Below, in pieces: positions 7,395 through 15,111 of a stretch of 56,719 bases of DNA. Position numbers and translations under genes: made by a program. The DNA is taken from the NCBI GenBank assembly GCA_027003075.1, contig JALWYV010000026.1, forward strand, positions 1-56,719. The letters run 5' to 3'. Below the pieces are notes generated by a model that made no database searches, was not told where the DNA came from, and saw only the letters and a program-made list of their open reading frames with translations. This stretch comes from Caldifarciminota bacterium. GTDB lineage: Bacteria > Hydrothermota > Hydrothermia > LBFQ01. The stretch's first letter is position 1. Each line of letters starts with the position of its first letter.

Positions 7395-8363
7395 ATGGAA
7401 ACTTACGACGTTTTTGTAGCTTCGTACGTGTACTTTTTGTTCCATACCTTTAATCCTGACCTGATTGAGGAGGATGAGGTGAGGGATACCCTGAAGGGCA
7501 TACTTGAGACCCACGGACTCTCCTTCAGGAAGCGCAAGTGGAGGGATATGATGATGGAGCTCCTCAAGTACGAAAGGCGACTGCGGCGTATTCTCAGGTC
7601 GCTTGAGGATAAGGAGAAGAGAGAGGTGGTGACGATATGGCACATCCTTACTCTCATCCTAATAGGTGTAACCTACGTGCGAGAAGGGTATTGGGAGGAG
7701 GTCCTGAAGGTGCTGAAAAAGGCGCGCCGCATGGCCCTGAGCATGGAGTACGTGGAGCCTTACGTGTTAACCCTCGCGTTACAATCGGCCGTTCTCTACA
7801 GGCTCAACAGGAATACGAAGAGGTTGTTGGAGGAGATAGACGCTTATCTGGACGAAGTTGACGATATGCACCTGATGGCCACCCTCCTTGAAGGTCTCGC
7901 ATACCTATCGGCCGACCTTTCCTCCGATCGGGCCTTCGCCTATACGGTTGAGTACGCCCTGACGGTACGGGAGGCCGACGAGGAAGACGCCGCCTTTTAC
8001 TTTGAAAGGATAAACGAGTTAATGGAGACGGTCATTACGCGCCTCCTGTACGAGATGAGGGCGGGTAAGGTGTTAGAGGAAGAGGTGGAATGGGTTGAAA
8101 GGGCGAATACCCTGTTTGACTGGATGGAGAAGGCTCTGGAGGATGAAGCCATAAACACCGCCGTAATGAACCTGTACGTGAAGTTCCTCCAATACGCCAC
8201 CCTCAGGTTCAACCGCTCAAAAGCGGATCCGCTAAACTTAGGCGAGAGGTTGAAGCGCACGGATCTCAAGCTCCGGAAGATACTGGGGAACCTGCTGTTC
8301 AAGATAAAGATGATCGGGAAGGACGACGAGGAGGGGCAGTACGACGACATCCTCAAGGCCTGA
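7395..8363 (+). CDS. Unknown helical (alpha-solenoid-like) protein
   Basis: 322 residues, almost wholly amphipathic helix with many Leu, Glu, Lys and Arg and several Tyr-rich helix pairs, the look of a TPR-like alpha-solenoid. I see no catalytic motif, signal peptide or membrane helix apart from one hydrophobic stretch near 82-93. The start is fixed by a TAAAAT 9 nt upstream. I do not recognise a family. A cytosolic scaffold or regulator is a guess only. Confidence 0.8.
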   Translation: METYDVFVASYVYFLFHTFNPDLIEEDEVRDTLKGILETHGLSFRKRKWRDMMMELLKYERRLRRILRSLEDKEKREVVTIWHILTLILIGVTYVREGYWEEVLKVLKKARRMALSMEYVEPYVLTLALQSAVLYRLNRNTKRLLEEIDAYLDEVDDMHLMATLLEGLAYLSADLSSDRAFAYTVEYALTVREADEEDAAFYFERINELMETVITRLLYEMRAGKVLEEEVEWVERANTLFDWMEKALEDEAINTAVMNLYVKFLQYATLRFNRSKADPLNLGERLKRTDLKLRKILGNLLFKIKMIGKDDEEGQYDDILKA

Positions 8364-8401
8364 GGCCTACAAAAGCGCGGCAACGACTTTCCGTTTAACT
8401 T

Positions 8402-8407
8402 TAAAAT
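8402..8407 (+). promoter_or_regulatory. -10 element TAAAAT
   Basis: TTTAAAAT, 9 nt before the ATG at 8417. Confidence 0.65.
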
Positions 8408-8416
8408 ACAGGTGTT

Positions 8417-9431
8417 ATGATCTGGATGGTCGGTTTTATTGATGTGGGCGTCTTCCTGATGAAGGGAGGGCCGGCCGTCCACTTGAGGGGCGGTGAGCGG
8501 TACGCCGTTTCTCCTTTCTCCCTTTCCGGGACCTTCGGCCTTGCGGAGGGGAATTTGTACCGGTTCCGCGTTGGGCCGGATACGTCGGTGGGCGGGGAAC
8601 TGGGTACGGGCTTTACAAAGGACTCGGTTGCCCTTGTGATTTCCTACTCCGGATCTATCGGGAGATGTACCGTTTCGGGTGTGGAGATGGTGCAGTTCGT
8701 TTCCCTGACGAAGACTCAGAGGACTCCACCTTCGGATACTCTGGACACCACCATCACCTACTTTGACGGCGCCTACTACACGGACTGGAGAAGGGACCCT
8801 TACCGGATCCTGAAGGTGGGGGCGACAGTCGGAGACACCTGGCAGGCGTGGGACACGTGTACCGTACCCCTGAACACGAAGTTCCCCCCTCGGGGACGTG
8901 GACGGTGACGGAGTATCCGATACGGGGGTAATATACAACGCGACGGCCAACCTTCTATCCCGTACGGTTGCCAGCCTTACGGTTCCGGTCAACGGCTCAC
9001 CCCGGACCTTCACCGGAGAACTTTACGAGGTCGGGATAAACTTCTCCGCCAACGTCATCCTCACCAACCCCAACGCCCCACCCCTCAACGCCGACCTTGA
9101 CAGCCTGAGGGTACACCGTTACTGGAGGTACAGGATATTTGACAGCCTGTACGTTATACTCGCGCAGGTGGACAGTCTGAGAGACACCCTGTTCTTCAAA
9201 CTGGATGGCGTACCCGGAACCTACCCCACGTCCACCGACACCCCGTACGTGAAGGAACTGGACTCCGTCTTTATGGTGAACGTGTCCATTGAAGAGGCAG
9301 CAACTGAATCCACTACAAGGATAGTGGCTGTCTACGACGTACAGGGGCGGAAGGTACCCTCCATCTCCCGCAGAGGAATCTACTTCGTAGTGGACGGGAG
9401 GGGAAGGGTAAGGAAGGTAATACGGTATTAG
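8417..9431 (+). pseudogene. Secreted sorting-domain protein split by a frameshift at a C6 run
   Basis: Two overlapping frames make one protein of about 337 residues. The first (8417-8908, 163 residues) starts MIWMVGFIDVG and is beta-rich. The second continues with G-D-V-D-G-D-G-V-S-D, a Ca-binding-like Asp motif, and ends with I-V-A-V-Y-D-V-Q-G-R-K-V plus R-G-I-Y-F-V-V, the C-terminal sorting-type domain seen in FCB-group secreted proteins. The join lies at CCCCCC (8884-8889): with five Cs the frame is intact. The second half has only an internal GTG and no promoter, so it is not a separate gene. Causes could be a sequencing error, a real mutation, phase variation, or slippage during expression. 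Start fixed by TAAAAT 9 nt upstream. Confidence 0.75.
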
Positions 9432-10510
9432 ACCGTAGAGGAAACCTCCACCCGCACCGTTTCGGATCCGGAGACGGGGACCATCTCTATCGTGCCACCC
9501 CCTATTAGGACATCCCCGAGGTAGAAGGCTGCCCCCTGACCGGGTGCGGGGGCAAATACCGGCTCGTAGAACTCTACCTCCGCCACATCCCCGACAACCA
9601 CCACCCTCGCCCTCCTCGGTTTCGCCATAGCCCTGACCTGTACCTCCGCATCAAACTCCTCGCCGGGGAGGTGATGCCAGTTCACGTCTACCACCCGTAT
9701 ACGACGTACAAACACCTCTTCGTAGTCACCGAGGATGACGTCGTTCCCTACTATGGCCTTCACGTAGACCCTCTTGCCGAGGGATATACCGAGGCCCTTT
9801 CTCTGGCCAACGGTGAAGTTGTGGGCGCCCGTATGGTACCCTACGACCTCTCCCCTGTATATGAACCGACCCGGCCTACCCCTGACACCCGCCCTCTTAA
9901 GGAAGTCCCTGTAATCACCGTGTACGAAGCACAGGTCCTGAGACTCCGGCCGCTTCGCCGTGGGTAGCCCGTGCCTCAGGGCCAGATCCCTCACCTCCTC
10001 CTTACTCATGCCCCCAACGGGGAACAGGAAGCGGGTTATCCAGTCGGCGGGGATCCGGAAGAGGAAGTAGGACTGATCCTTGCGGAAATCCGGCCCCCTC
10101 CTCAGGAGTTCAACGCCCTCTACAACAGCCTTACGCACGTAATGGCCCGTGGCCACGAAGTCCGCCCCTATATCGTCGGCGAAGTCAAACAGGGCCTTCA
10201 ACTTGTAGTCTCTGTTACAGAAGAGACAGGGGTTAGGTGTGCGCCCACGGGAGTACTCGCGGACGAAGTAGCCTATGATGTCCCTCCTGAAACCTTCGGA
10301 GTAGTCAACAGTGTGGAAAGGTATGCCGAGCTTTACGGCCACCCTCCTCGCTATATGAATGGCGGATATGCTGCAGCAGGAGTTGGGATTTTCACTCTCC
10401 GGATTGAGGAGTACACTCACACCCACCACCTCGTACCCGGCTTCCTTTAGTAGAAGGGCGGATACGGAGCTGTCCACCCCACCCGAGAGACCTACCACCA
10501 CCTTCCTCAT
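9428..10510 (-). CDS. mnmA: tRNA-specific 2-thiouridylase MnmA
   Basis: A 360-residue enzyme that puts sulphur on U34 of tRNA-Lys, -Glu and -Gln. The PP-loop S-G-G-V-D-S-S is at 9-15. The first catalytic Cys is in T-P-N-P-C-L-F-C-N near 100 and the second in S-Q-D-L-C-F near 195, with the later G-Q-R-K-G-L-G motif also present. An upstream frame runs into the tRNA gene; the ATG at 10510 is right by family alignment and has a GAAGGTG SD just before it. The gene lies 18 nt behind tRNA-Gly, with no promoter of its own visible, so it is probably read from the tRNA promoter. Its stop overlaps the end of the convergent frameshifted gene by four bases. Confidence 0.95.
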   Translation of the reverse strand: MRKVVVGLSGGVDSSVSALLLKEAGYEVVGVSVLLNPESENPNSCCSISAIHIARRVAVKLGIPFHTVDYSEGFRRDIIGYFVREYSRGRTPNPCLFCNRDYKLKALFDFADDIGADFVATGHYVRKAVVEGVELLRRGPDFRKDQSYFLFRIPADWITRFLFPVGGMSKEEVRDLALRHGLPTAKRPESQDLCFVHGDYRDFLKRAGVRGRPGRFIYRGEVVGYHTGAHNFTVGQRKGLGISLGKRVYVKAIVGNDVILGDYEEVFVRRIRVVDVNWHHLPGEEFDAEVQVRAMAKPRRARVVVVGDVAEVEFYEPVFAPAPGQGAAFYLGDVLIGGGTIEMVPVSGSETVRVEVSSTV

Positions 10511-10513
10511 CTT

Positions 10514-10520
10514 CACCTTC
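10514..10520 (-). promoter_or_regulatory. Shine-Dalgarno site of mnmA (GAAGGTG)
   Basis: GAAGGTG ends three bases before the ATG at 10510. It decides the start and is one of the few clear SD sites in the window, fitting a gene whose transcript begins upstream at the tRNA. Confidence 0.6.
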
Positions 10521-10528
10521 AAAAAAAG

Positions 10529-10600
10529 AGCGGGAGACGGGATTCGAACCCGCGACCCCCTGCATGGCAAGCAGGTGCTCTACCACTGAGCTACTCCCGC
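10529..10600 (-). tRNA. tRNA-Gly(GCC)
   Basis: On the minus strand GCGGGAG opens a 7-bp acceptor stem closed by CTCCCGC with discriminator T. D arm (GCTC/GAGC), anticodon loop T-T-G-C-C-A-T with anticodon GCC, and GGTTCGAAT T-loop are all clear. CCA is not encoded. Seven Ts follow directly (10521-10527), which may end part of the transcripts before mnmA. Confidence 0.97.
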
Positions 10601-10611
10601 CTGAGGTGTAT

Positions 10612-10617
10612 ATTATA
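10612..10617 (-). promoter_or_regulatory. -10 element TATAAT of tRNA-Gly/mnmA
   Basis: TATATAAT on the minus strand, 11 nt before the tRNA 5' end, leaving about 4 nt of tRNA leader. Confidence 0.65.
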
Positions 10618-10635
10618 TAGCCGAAACGTACCCTG

Positions 10636-11649
10636 CTACAGGGGTACGAGGGACTGGGCTATCACGGAGGCCCTGTGGTCCCACGTTGGAAAGCCTTCGG
10701 CAGAGATGCGGGCGGATTCTGACATGGACTCCCGGAGGATGGGGTCCGTCGCCAGCCTTACGGTGTAGTGGGCGAACTCCCGGAGGTCAAAGTTCCCGGC
10801 TATGAAGCCGTTCCATCCGCCCCTTACGATCTCGTCCGTCGTATGGGCTTTGAAGGCCACCACCGGCACACCCATAGATAGGGACTCCACGACCACGGCC
10901 GTCTTGTTCCCGTAGAGGTAGGGGGCGAGGACGAAGTCAACGGCAGAGTAAAAGAGGTTCATCTTATCGTAGGGTAGAGGGTCCAGGATAAACACCCTGC
11001 CCGGATCCCTTTCGGCCAGATCCCGGATGGACGGGAGGAGGGGCCCATCCCCTATTACGGCGAGGCGGTACGTCCCCCGGGATAGGCGATAAATCTCCGG
11101 AAGGAAGTGCGCCCCTTTGAGTTTGTTAAGAGCGCCCGCAAAACCTCCAATGGGGCCGTTCAACGGAAGGCCGAGCTCCTTCCTCGCCTCTACTTTGTTA
11201 ACGCGGTCCCACGGCGGTCGTGGTACGGGCAGGAGGAGGTAGGGCCTGTCGTACCTCTGGGCTATCAACTCTCCCCCTGATCCGTCGTCCGTTATGAGAT
11301 AGAGGTCTGCTCCGCCTTTAAACGCCCTGTCCACGGCCCGGTACCTCCAGCGGTGGAGGGGCATGAAAACCTTCCGGAGGGGGAAGTACTCAAAGACGCC
11401 GTATATCGCCACTACGAACTTTCTGGCACCGACCTTTTTAAGGAGTTTTCTGGCGTGGGGATATGCCCTCTCCGACTGAGCGAAAACGACGTCGTACTCC
11501 CCCTTCGGTGGCCTTTCGCCCACGTCTATGACGTCGTACTGGAAGAAACCTTCAATTTTCTTTTTCAGGAATCGGACCTCCGGGAAACGTTTTACCCTTC
11601 CCTCCCAGTCCTCCACCCACGGAGTAACGACTAACAGACGGTAACTCAT
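10636..11649 (-). CDS. Family GT4-type glycosyltransferase
   Basis: 337 residues with the GT-B fold pattern of family 1/4 glycosyltransferases: G-G-F-A-G-A-L-N-K-L-K-G in the second half, G-D-G-P-L-L, and the donor-binding V-V-E-S-L-S-M-G-V-P-V-V-A-F. It should add a sugar from a nucleotide donor to an envelope glycan or lipid at the inner face of the membrane. Of several possible starts the ATG at 11649 is chosen: it overlaps the stop of the upstream small gene (ATGA) and begins the Rossmann strand S-Y-R-L-L-V-V-T-P-W. Acceptor unknown. Confidence 0.85.
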   Translation of the reverse strand: MSYRLLVVTPWVEDWEGRVKRFPEVRFLKKKIEGFFQYDVIDVGERPPKGEYDVVFAQSERAYPHARKLLKKVGARKFVVAIYGVFEYFPLRKVFMPLHRWRYRAVDRAFKGGADLYLITDDGSGGELIAQRYDRPYLLLPVPRPPWDRVNKVEARKELGLPLNGPIGGFAGALNKLKGAHFLPEIYRLSRGTYRLAVIGDGPLLPSIRDLAERDPGRVFILDPLPYDKMNLFYSAVDFVLAPYLYGNKTAVVVESLSMGVPVVAFKAHTTDEIVRGGWNGFIAGNFDLREFAHYTVRLATDPILRESMSESARISAEGFPTWDHRASVIAQSLVPL

Positions 11650-12035
11650 TGTTGGAGGGACACCATTACGGCTATAAGCCCACCGATGACCGCCAGACCA
11701 CATCCGCTGGCGGATGCCACAACCTCACCGAGGCGTGCCTTCCAGTTACTCTGACGATCCAGCTCCCTGAGAACGGCCTCCTCAAAGTAATCCGGGGTAT
11801 TATCCGGCAACTTCAGTGCTATAGGTGTCCTGTACCACGCCTTATAACCGGAAGGCATTACGACGTACCACCTCTTATGGTAAAGGAGATACACCCCGCT
11901 GGAGTCCCTGTAAAGTTTAACGTCGTAGTAATCGCCTTTACTGTCCTCGTATATCCTCCTGGCCAGTTTTCTGGCAAGGTTATACCAGTAAGCGGTATCT
12001 GCGGGAGATGCCGACAGGAAGAGGAGCGTCAACAT
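11646..12035 (-). CDS. Small exported or membrane protein, unknown
   Basis: 129 residues beginning MLTLLFLSASPADTAYW, a very short uncharged signal, then a soluble region rich in Tyr and charged residues and a Gly/Ala/Val-rich C-terminal helix (about 100-126) that should span a membrane. The ATG at 12035 is set by a TATAAT 10 nt upstream; a longer frame upstream would overlap the divergent SPFH gene and is rejected. It is translationally coupled to the glycosyltransferase behind it. No family recognised. Confidence 0.7.
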   Translation of the reverse strand: MLTLLFLSASPADTAYWYNLARKLARRIYEDSKGDYYDVKLYRDSSGVYLLYHKRWYVVMPSGYKAWYRTPIALKLPDNTPDYFEEAVLRELDRQSNWKARLGEVVASASGCGLAVIGGLIAVMVSLQQ

Positions 12036-12045
12036 GAGAGGATGT

Positions 12046-12051
12046 ATTATA
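12046..12051 (-). promoter_or_regulatory. -10 element TATAAT
   Basis: CCCTATAAT on the minus strand, 10 nt before the ATG at 12035. Confidence 0.6.
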
Positions 12052-12077
12052 GGGTTGATGTGGGCGATAAATCCCCT

Positions 12078-12083
12078 TAGAAT
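12078..12083 (+). promoter_or_regulatory. -10 element TAGAAT
   Basis: CCTTAGAAT, 10 nt before the ATG at 12094. Confidence 0.65.
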
Positions 12084-12093
12084 AGACTCTTCT

Positions 12094-12915
12094 ATGCGAA
12101 AACTGTTTTTTATTGGAGTGTTGGCCGTTCTTTCTACCTCGTGTGCCCAGATTGAGTCCGGCGAGATGGGGGTAAAAAGTACCTTCGGCGTGATAGATAA
12201 GAACGAACTTCCCCCCGGTATACACTTCTTCATGCCGGGAGTGCAGAGTATATACGTTGTACCCGTCTACGACCTGACCATAGACTTCGTATCGGAGGAG
12301 AGCCGGAAGGAGGGTCTGGATCCCATAGATGCCCTTTCAAAGGACGGTCTGCCGGTGATAATTGAAGCCACGGTCAGGTACGCCCTCGTACCAGATCAGG
12401 TGGCCGAACTCATGATAGACTACGGCCGCCCGCTACCCCTGACGGTTGAGAGGAAACTGGTAATACCCACGGTACGATCGGAGATAAGGGACGCCGTATC
12501 CCGGTACAAGACGAGCGAGATCTACAGTATGCGGGAGAACTTCTCCACCCTGCTTAAGGAGGCCCTTATAAAGGCGCTGAGTACGGAGGGCCGTATAGAC
12601 GTGAAGGACGTTTACATACGGAAGATAAAGTTCCCCGAAAAGTTCCTTGAGGCCATAGAGAAAAAGCAAATTGCCCAGCAGGAGGCCGAAAGGATGAGGT
12701 ACGTCCTTGAGAAGGAGAAGTTAGAGGCCGAGAGGAAGAAGATAGAGGCTCAGGGTATAGCAGAAGCCCAGAAGATAATAGCCCGCCAGTTAACCAATCA
12801 GTACCTTACATGGAAGTACCTTGAGGTTCTTAAGAGGTTCGCCGAGAGCGAGAACAACACCATAATCGTGGCCCCTTATGATCAGAAACTGACGCCACTT
12901 TTGAACGTGAGGTGA
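12094..12915 (+). CDS. SPFH/prohibitin-domain lipoprotein
   Basis: 273 residues. The SPFH/band-7 domain (about 30-190) starts G-E-M-G-V-K-S-T-F-G-V and includes a prohibitin-like Ile/Val-rich core, followed by a long Glu/Lys/Gln coiled coil (about 185-240). Such proteins form large membrane-bound rings or scaffolds, often with proteases. Most bacterial members have an N-terminal transmembrane helix; this one has a lipobox L-S-T-S-C, so Cys20 would be lipid-anchored. The ATG at 12094 is chosen over one at 12034 by the TAGAAT and the signal peptide. It is followed with overlap by a K+ channel gene. Confidence 0.85.
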   Translation: MRKLFFIGVLAVLSTSCAQIESGEMGVKSTFGVIDKNELPPGIHFFMPGVQSIYVVPVYDLTIDFVSEESRKEGLDPIDALSKDGLPVIIEATVRYALVPDQVAELMIDYGRPLPLTVERKLVIPTVRSEIRDAVSRYKTSEIYSMRENFSTLLKEALIKALSTEGRIDVKDVYIRKIKFPEKFLEAIEKKQIAQQEAERMRYVLEKEKLEAERKKIEAQGIAEAQKIIARQLTNQYLTWKYLEVLKRFAESENNTIIVAPYDQKLTPLLNVR

Positions 12916-13883
12916 TGGGACAGCTGAGCAGAGTAATCTACCCTCTTCTTTTCATGGTGTTCGTGATAGGGGTGGGTACGGCCGGGTACGTTTTCATAGA
13001 GGATATGCGCCCGTTTGACGCCCTCTACATGACCGTAATAACCATATCCACTGTGGGGTTCGGTGAGGTCAAACCCCTGAGCGACGCCGGCAGGCTATGG
13101 ACGATACTCGTCATCCTGTTCGGATGGGGTATGATAAGCGTCCTGATCACCCGTATCTTCGGGGTGGTGGTGGAGAGGGAGTTTACCCAGATTTTTCGTA
13201 TGAGGAGGAGAAGAATGAAAAACCTGAAGGACCATTTCATAGTATGCGGGTTCGGACGTATGGGCAGGAAGGCGGCGGATTTCCTGTCAAAGAGCGGGAG
13301 AGCCTTCGTGATAATAGACATCAAGGGGGAGAGGGTACAGGATGCCATAGATATGGGATACCTCGCCATAGAGGGGGACGCTACGGAGGAGGAGGTCCTG
13401 AAGAAGGCGGGGATTGAGAGGGCGAAGGGACTGGCTTCCCTGCTGGACTCCGATCACGCCAACCTTTACGTTGTCCTGAACGCGAGGAGCCTGAACCCCG
13501 ATATGCTGATCGTGTCCTCCGCCCTTACGGAGAAAGGGGGGAAACTCATAAAGAAGGCGGGGGCCGACAGGGTAATACTTCCCTTTGAGTGGGCGGGTAT
13601 AAGGATAGGACGCTTTCTGGTGCAGCCCGTCGTGAGCGACTTCTTAGACGTTTACCAGATGAGGATAGAGGAGATCGTTCTGGGTCCGGACTCCCCCTTC
13701 GTGGGTAAGAGCCTGAAAGAGCTCGCCCTGTCAAGGAAGTACGGTGTTTACGTCATAGCCATTCTCCGGGGAGAGCAGGTAATACTGCCGCCCGATCCGG
13801 ACCTCCCGCTTCAGGAAGGGGACGTCCTTCTGGTCATAGGTAAGACGGAGAGTCTCAGAAAAGTTGAGGGTCTGGCCGCTTAA
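12912..13883 (+). CDS. Potassium channel with RCK (TrkA-N/TrkA-C) domains
   Basis: 323 residues: two membrane helices flank a pore loop with the filter T-V-G-F-G (47-51), then an RCK-N domain with the nucleotide fold C-G-F-G-R-M-G and an RCK-C domain near the end. This is the MthK/Kch two-helix channel layout, gated by a ligand on the cytosolic ring. The filter's Tyr is Phe and the following Asp is Glu (G-F-G-E), a known tolerated variant. Start GTG 12912 overlaps the SPFH stop; ATG 12915 is the alternative. The coupling suggests the SPFH lipoprotein and the channel work at the same membrane site (inference), although the lipoprotein would be outside. Confidence 0.9.
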   Translation: MMGQLSRVIYPLLFMVFVIGVGTAGYVFIEDMRPFDALYMTVITISTVGFGEVKPLSDAGRLWTILVILFGWGMISVLITRIFGVVVEREFTQIFRMRRRRMKNLKDHFIVCGFGRMGRKAADFLSKSGRAFVIIDIKGERVQDAIDMGYLAIEGDATEEEVLKKAGIERAKGLASLLDSDHANLYVVLNARSLNPDMLIVSSALTEKGGKLIKKAGADRVILPFEWAGIRIGRFLVQPVVSDFLDVYQMRIEEIVLGPDSPFVGKSLKELALSRKYGVYVIAILRGEQVILPPDPDLPLQEGDVLLVIGKTESLRKVEGLAA

Positions 13884-13891
13884 AGCACCGG

Positions 13892-13897
13892 TATAAT
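13892..13897 (+). promoter_or_regulatory. -10 element TATAAT
   Basis: CCGGTATAAT, 8 nt before the ATG at 13906. Confidence 0.75.
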
Positions 13898-13905
13898 ACC
13901 GGCCT

Positions 13906-15090
13906 ATGTACGACTTTTACCTATTAGATGAGGAACTAACGCCGGAGGAGAGACAGATACGGGACGTTGTCAGGGAGTTCGTCAGGAAGGAGATCCTGCC
14001 CAACATCGGGGAGTGGTGGCTGAAGGGGGAGTTCCCCACGCACCTTATAAAGGTTTTCGGTGAGATGGGACTGCTTGGCATAACCACGCCAGAGGAGTAC
14101 GGTGGTCTCGGTTTGAGTAAGAGGATATACGGTATAGTGGCGAGGGAGCTGGAGTACGGGGACTCCGGGATAAGGAGTTTCGTCTCCGTCCAGAATTCTC
14201 TGGTGATGTACCCCATCCTGACCTTCGGGAGTGAGGAGCAGAGGAGGAAGTACCTTCCCAAACTGGCCACGGGGGAACTGGTAGGATGTTTCGGATTAAC
14301 GGAGGCCGACGCCGGATCCGATCCCGGCTCCATGAAGACGAGGGCCAGAAAGGTACAGGGCGGGTACGTCTTAAACGGATCCAAGATGTGGATAACCAAC
14401 GGCTCCATAGCAGACATAGCCGTAGTCTGGGCGAAGGACGACGAAGGTGTTATAAGGGGGTTCATCGTTGAGAGGGACTTTAAAGGTTTCAGTACGCAGG
14501 ACATAAAGACGAAGATCTCCTTAAGGGCTTCCGTGACGTCCGAGCTCATCTTTGAAGACGTATTCGTACCGGAGGAGAACGTCCTTCCCAACGCGAGGGG
14601 CCTGAAATCTCCCCTGATGTGCCTGACGCAGGCCAGATACGGAATAGCGTGGGGAGGTGTGGGTGTAGGTATGGCCGTTCTGGACGAGGCCATATCCTAC
14701 GCGAAGGAGAGGATCGTTTTCGGCAAACCTCTGACCCATTACCAGATAACTCAGGAGAAATTCGCCGATATGCTCGCCGATCTCACCAAGATACAGCTCA
14801 TGGTTTACCGCCTGGCCGACCTCATGGACTCAGGCCGGGCCAACTTCCGCCACGTCTCTCTGGCCAAGAGGGAGGCTGTACGTACGGCGAAACGTATGGC
14901 GGAGAAGGCGAGAGGCATCCTTGGAGCCAACGGTATAACTACCGAGTACCACTCTATGAGGCACATGGCCAACATGGAAGCCGTTGAAACTTACGAGGGT
15001 ACCTACGAGGTCCATACCCTCATACTCGGTGAGTACATAACGGGTGTGCCGGCCTACCGGATATGCGATGAGGAGATATGCGGAGACTGA
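13906..15090 (+). CDS. gcdH: Acyl-CoA dehydrogenase, glutaryl-CoA dehydrogenase type
   Basis: 394 residues of the FAD acyl-CoA dehydrogenase family. The closest pattern is glutaryl-CoA dehydrogenase: S-V-Q-N-S-L-V-M-Y-P-I, C-F-G-L-T-E-A-D-A-G-S-D-P-G-S-M, W-I-T-N-G-S-I-A-D, F-S/K-I-S-L-R-A-S and A-R-Y-G-I-A-W-G follow in family order. The catalytic Glu is Glu364 in T-Y-E-G-T-Y-E-V-H. It would oxidise, and possibly decarboxylate, glutaryl-CoA in Lys/Trp or aromatic breakdown. No electron-transfer flavoprotein genes are in the window. Short-chain acyl-CoA use cannot be excluded. Confidence 0.82.
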   Translation: MYDFYLLDEELTPEERQIRDVVREFVRKEILPNIGEWWLKGEFPTHLIKVFGEMGLLGITTPEEYGGLGLSKRIYGIVARELEYGDSGIRSFVSVQNSLVMYPILTFGSEEQRRKYLPKLATGELVGCFGLTEADAGSDPGSMKTRARKVQGGYVLNGSKMWITNGSIADIAVVWAKDDEGVIRGFIVERDFKGFSTQDIKTKISLRASVTSELIFEDVFVPEENVLPNARGLKSPLMCLTQARYGIAWGGVGVGMAVLDEAISYAKERIVFGKPLTHYQITQEKFADMLADLTKIQLMVYRLADLMDSGRANFRHVSLAKREAVRTAKRMAEKARGILGANGITTEYHSMRHMANMEAVETYEGTYEVHTLILGEYITGVPAYRICDEEICGD

Positions 15091-15098
15091 TCCGCCTT

Positions 15099-15104
15099 TA
15101 AAAT
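15099..15104 (+). promoter_or_regulatory. -10 element TAAAAT
   Basis: CTTTAAAAT, 7 nt before the ATG at 15112. Confidence 0.65.
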
Positions 15105-15111
15105 CACGTCT

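Noticed and set aside
7997-9013. Minus-strand open frame of 338 residues
   Set aside because: Antisense to two plus-strand genes with recognisable features; no domain, no -10.
9428-10570. Longer MnmA starting inside tRNA-Gly
   Set aside because: The extra N-terminus is tRNA sequence; the ATG at 10510 has an SD and matches the family start.
13917-14693. Minus-strand open frame of 258 residues
   Set aside because: Complementary to conserved acyl-CoA dehydrogenase motifs; Ser/Pro-rich shadow translation.
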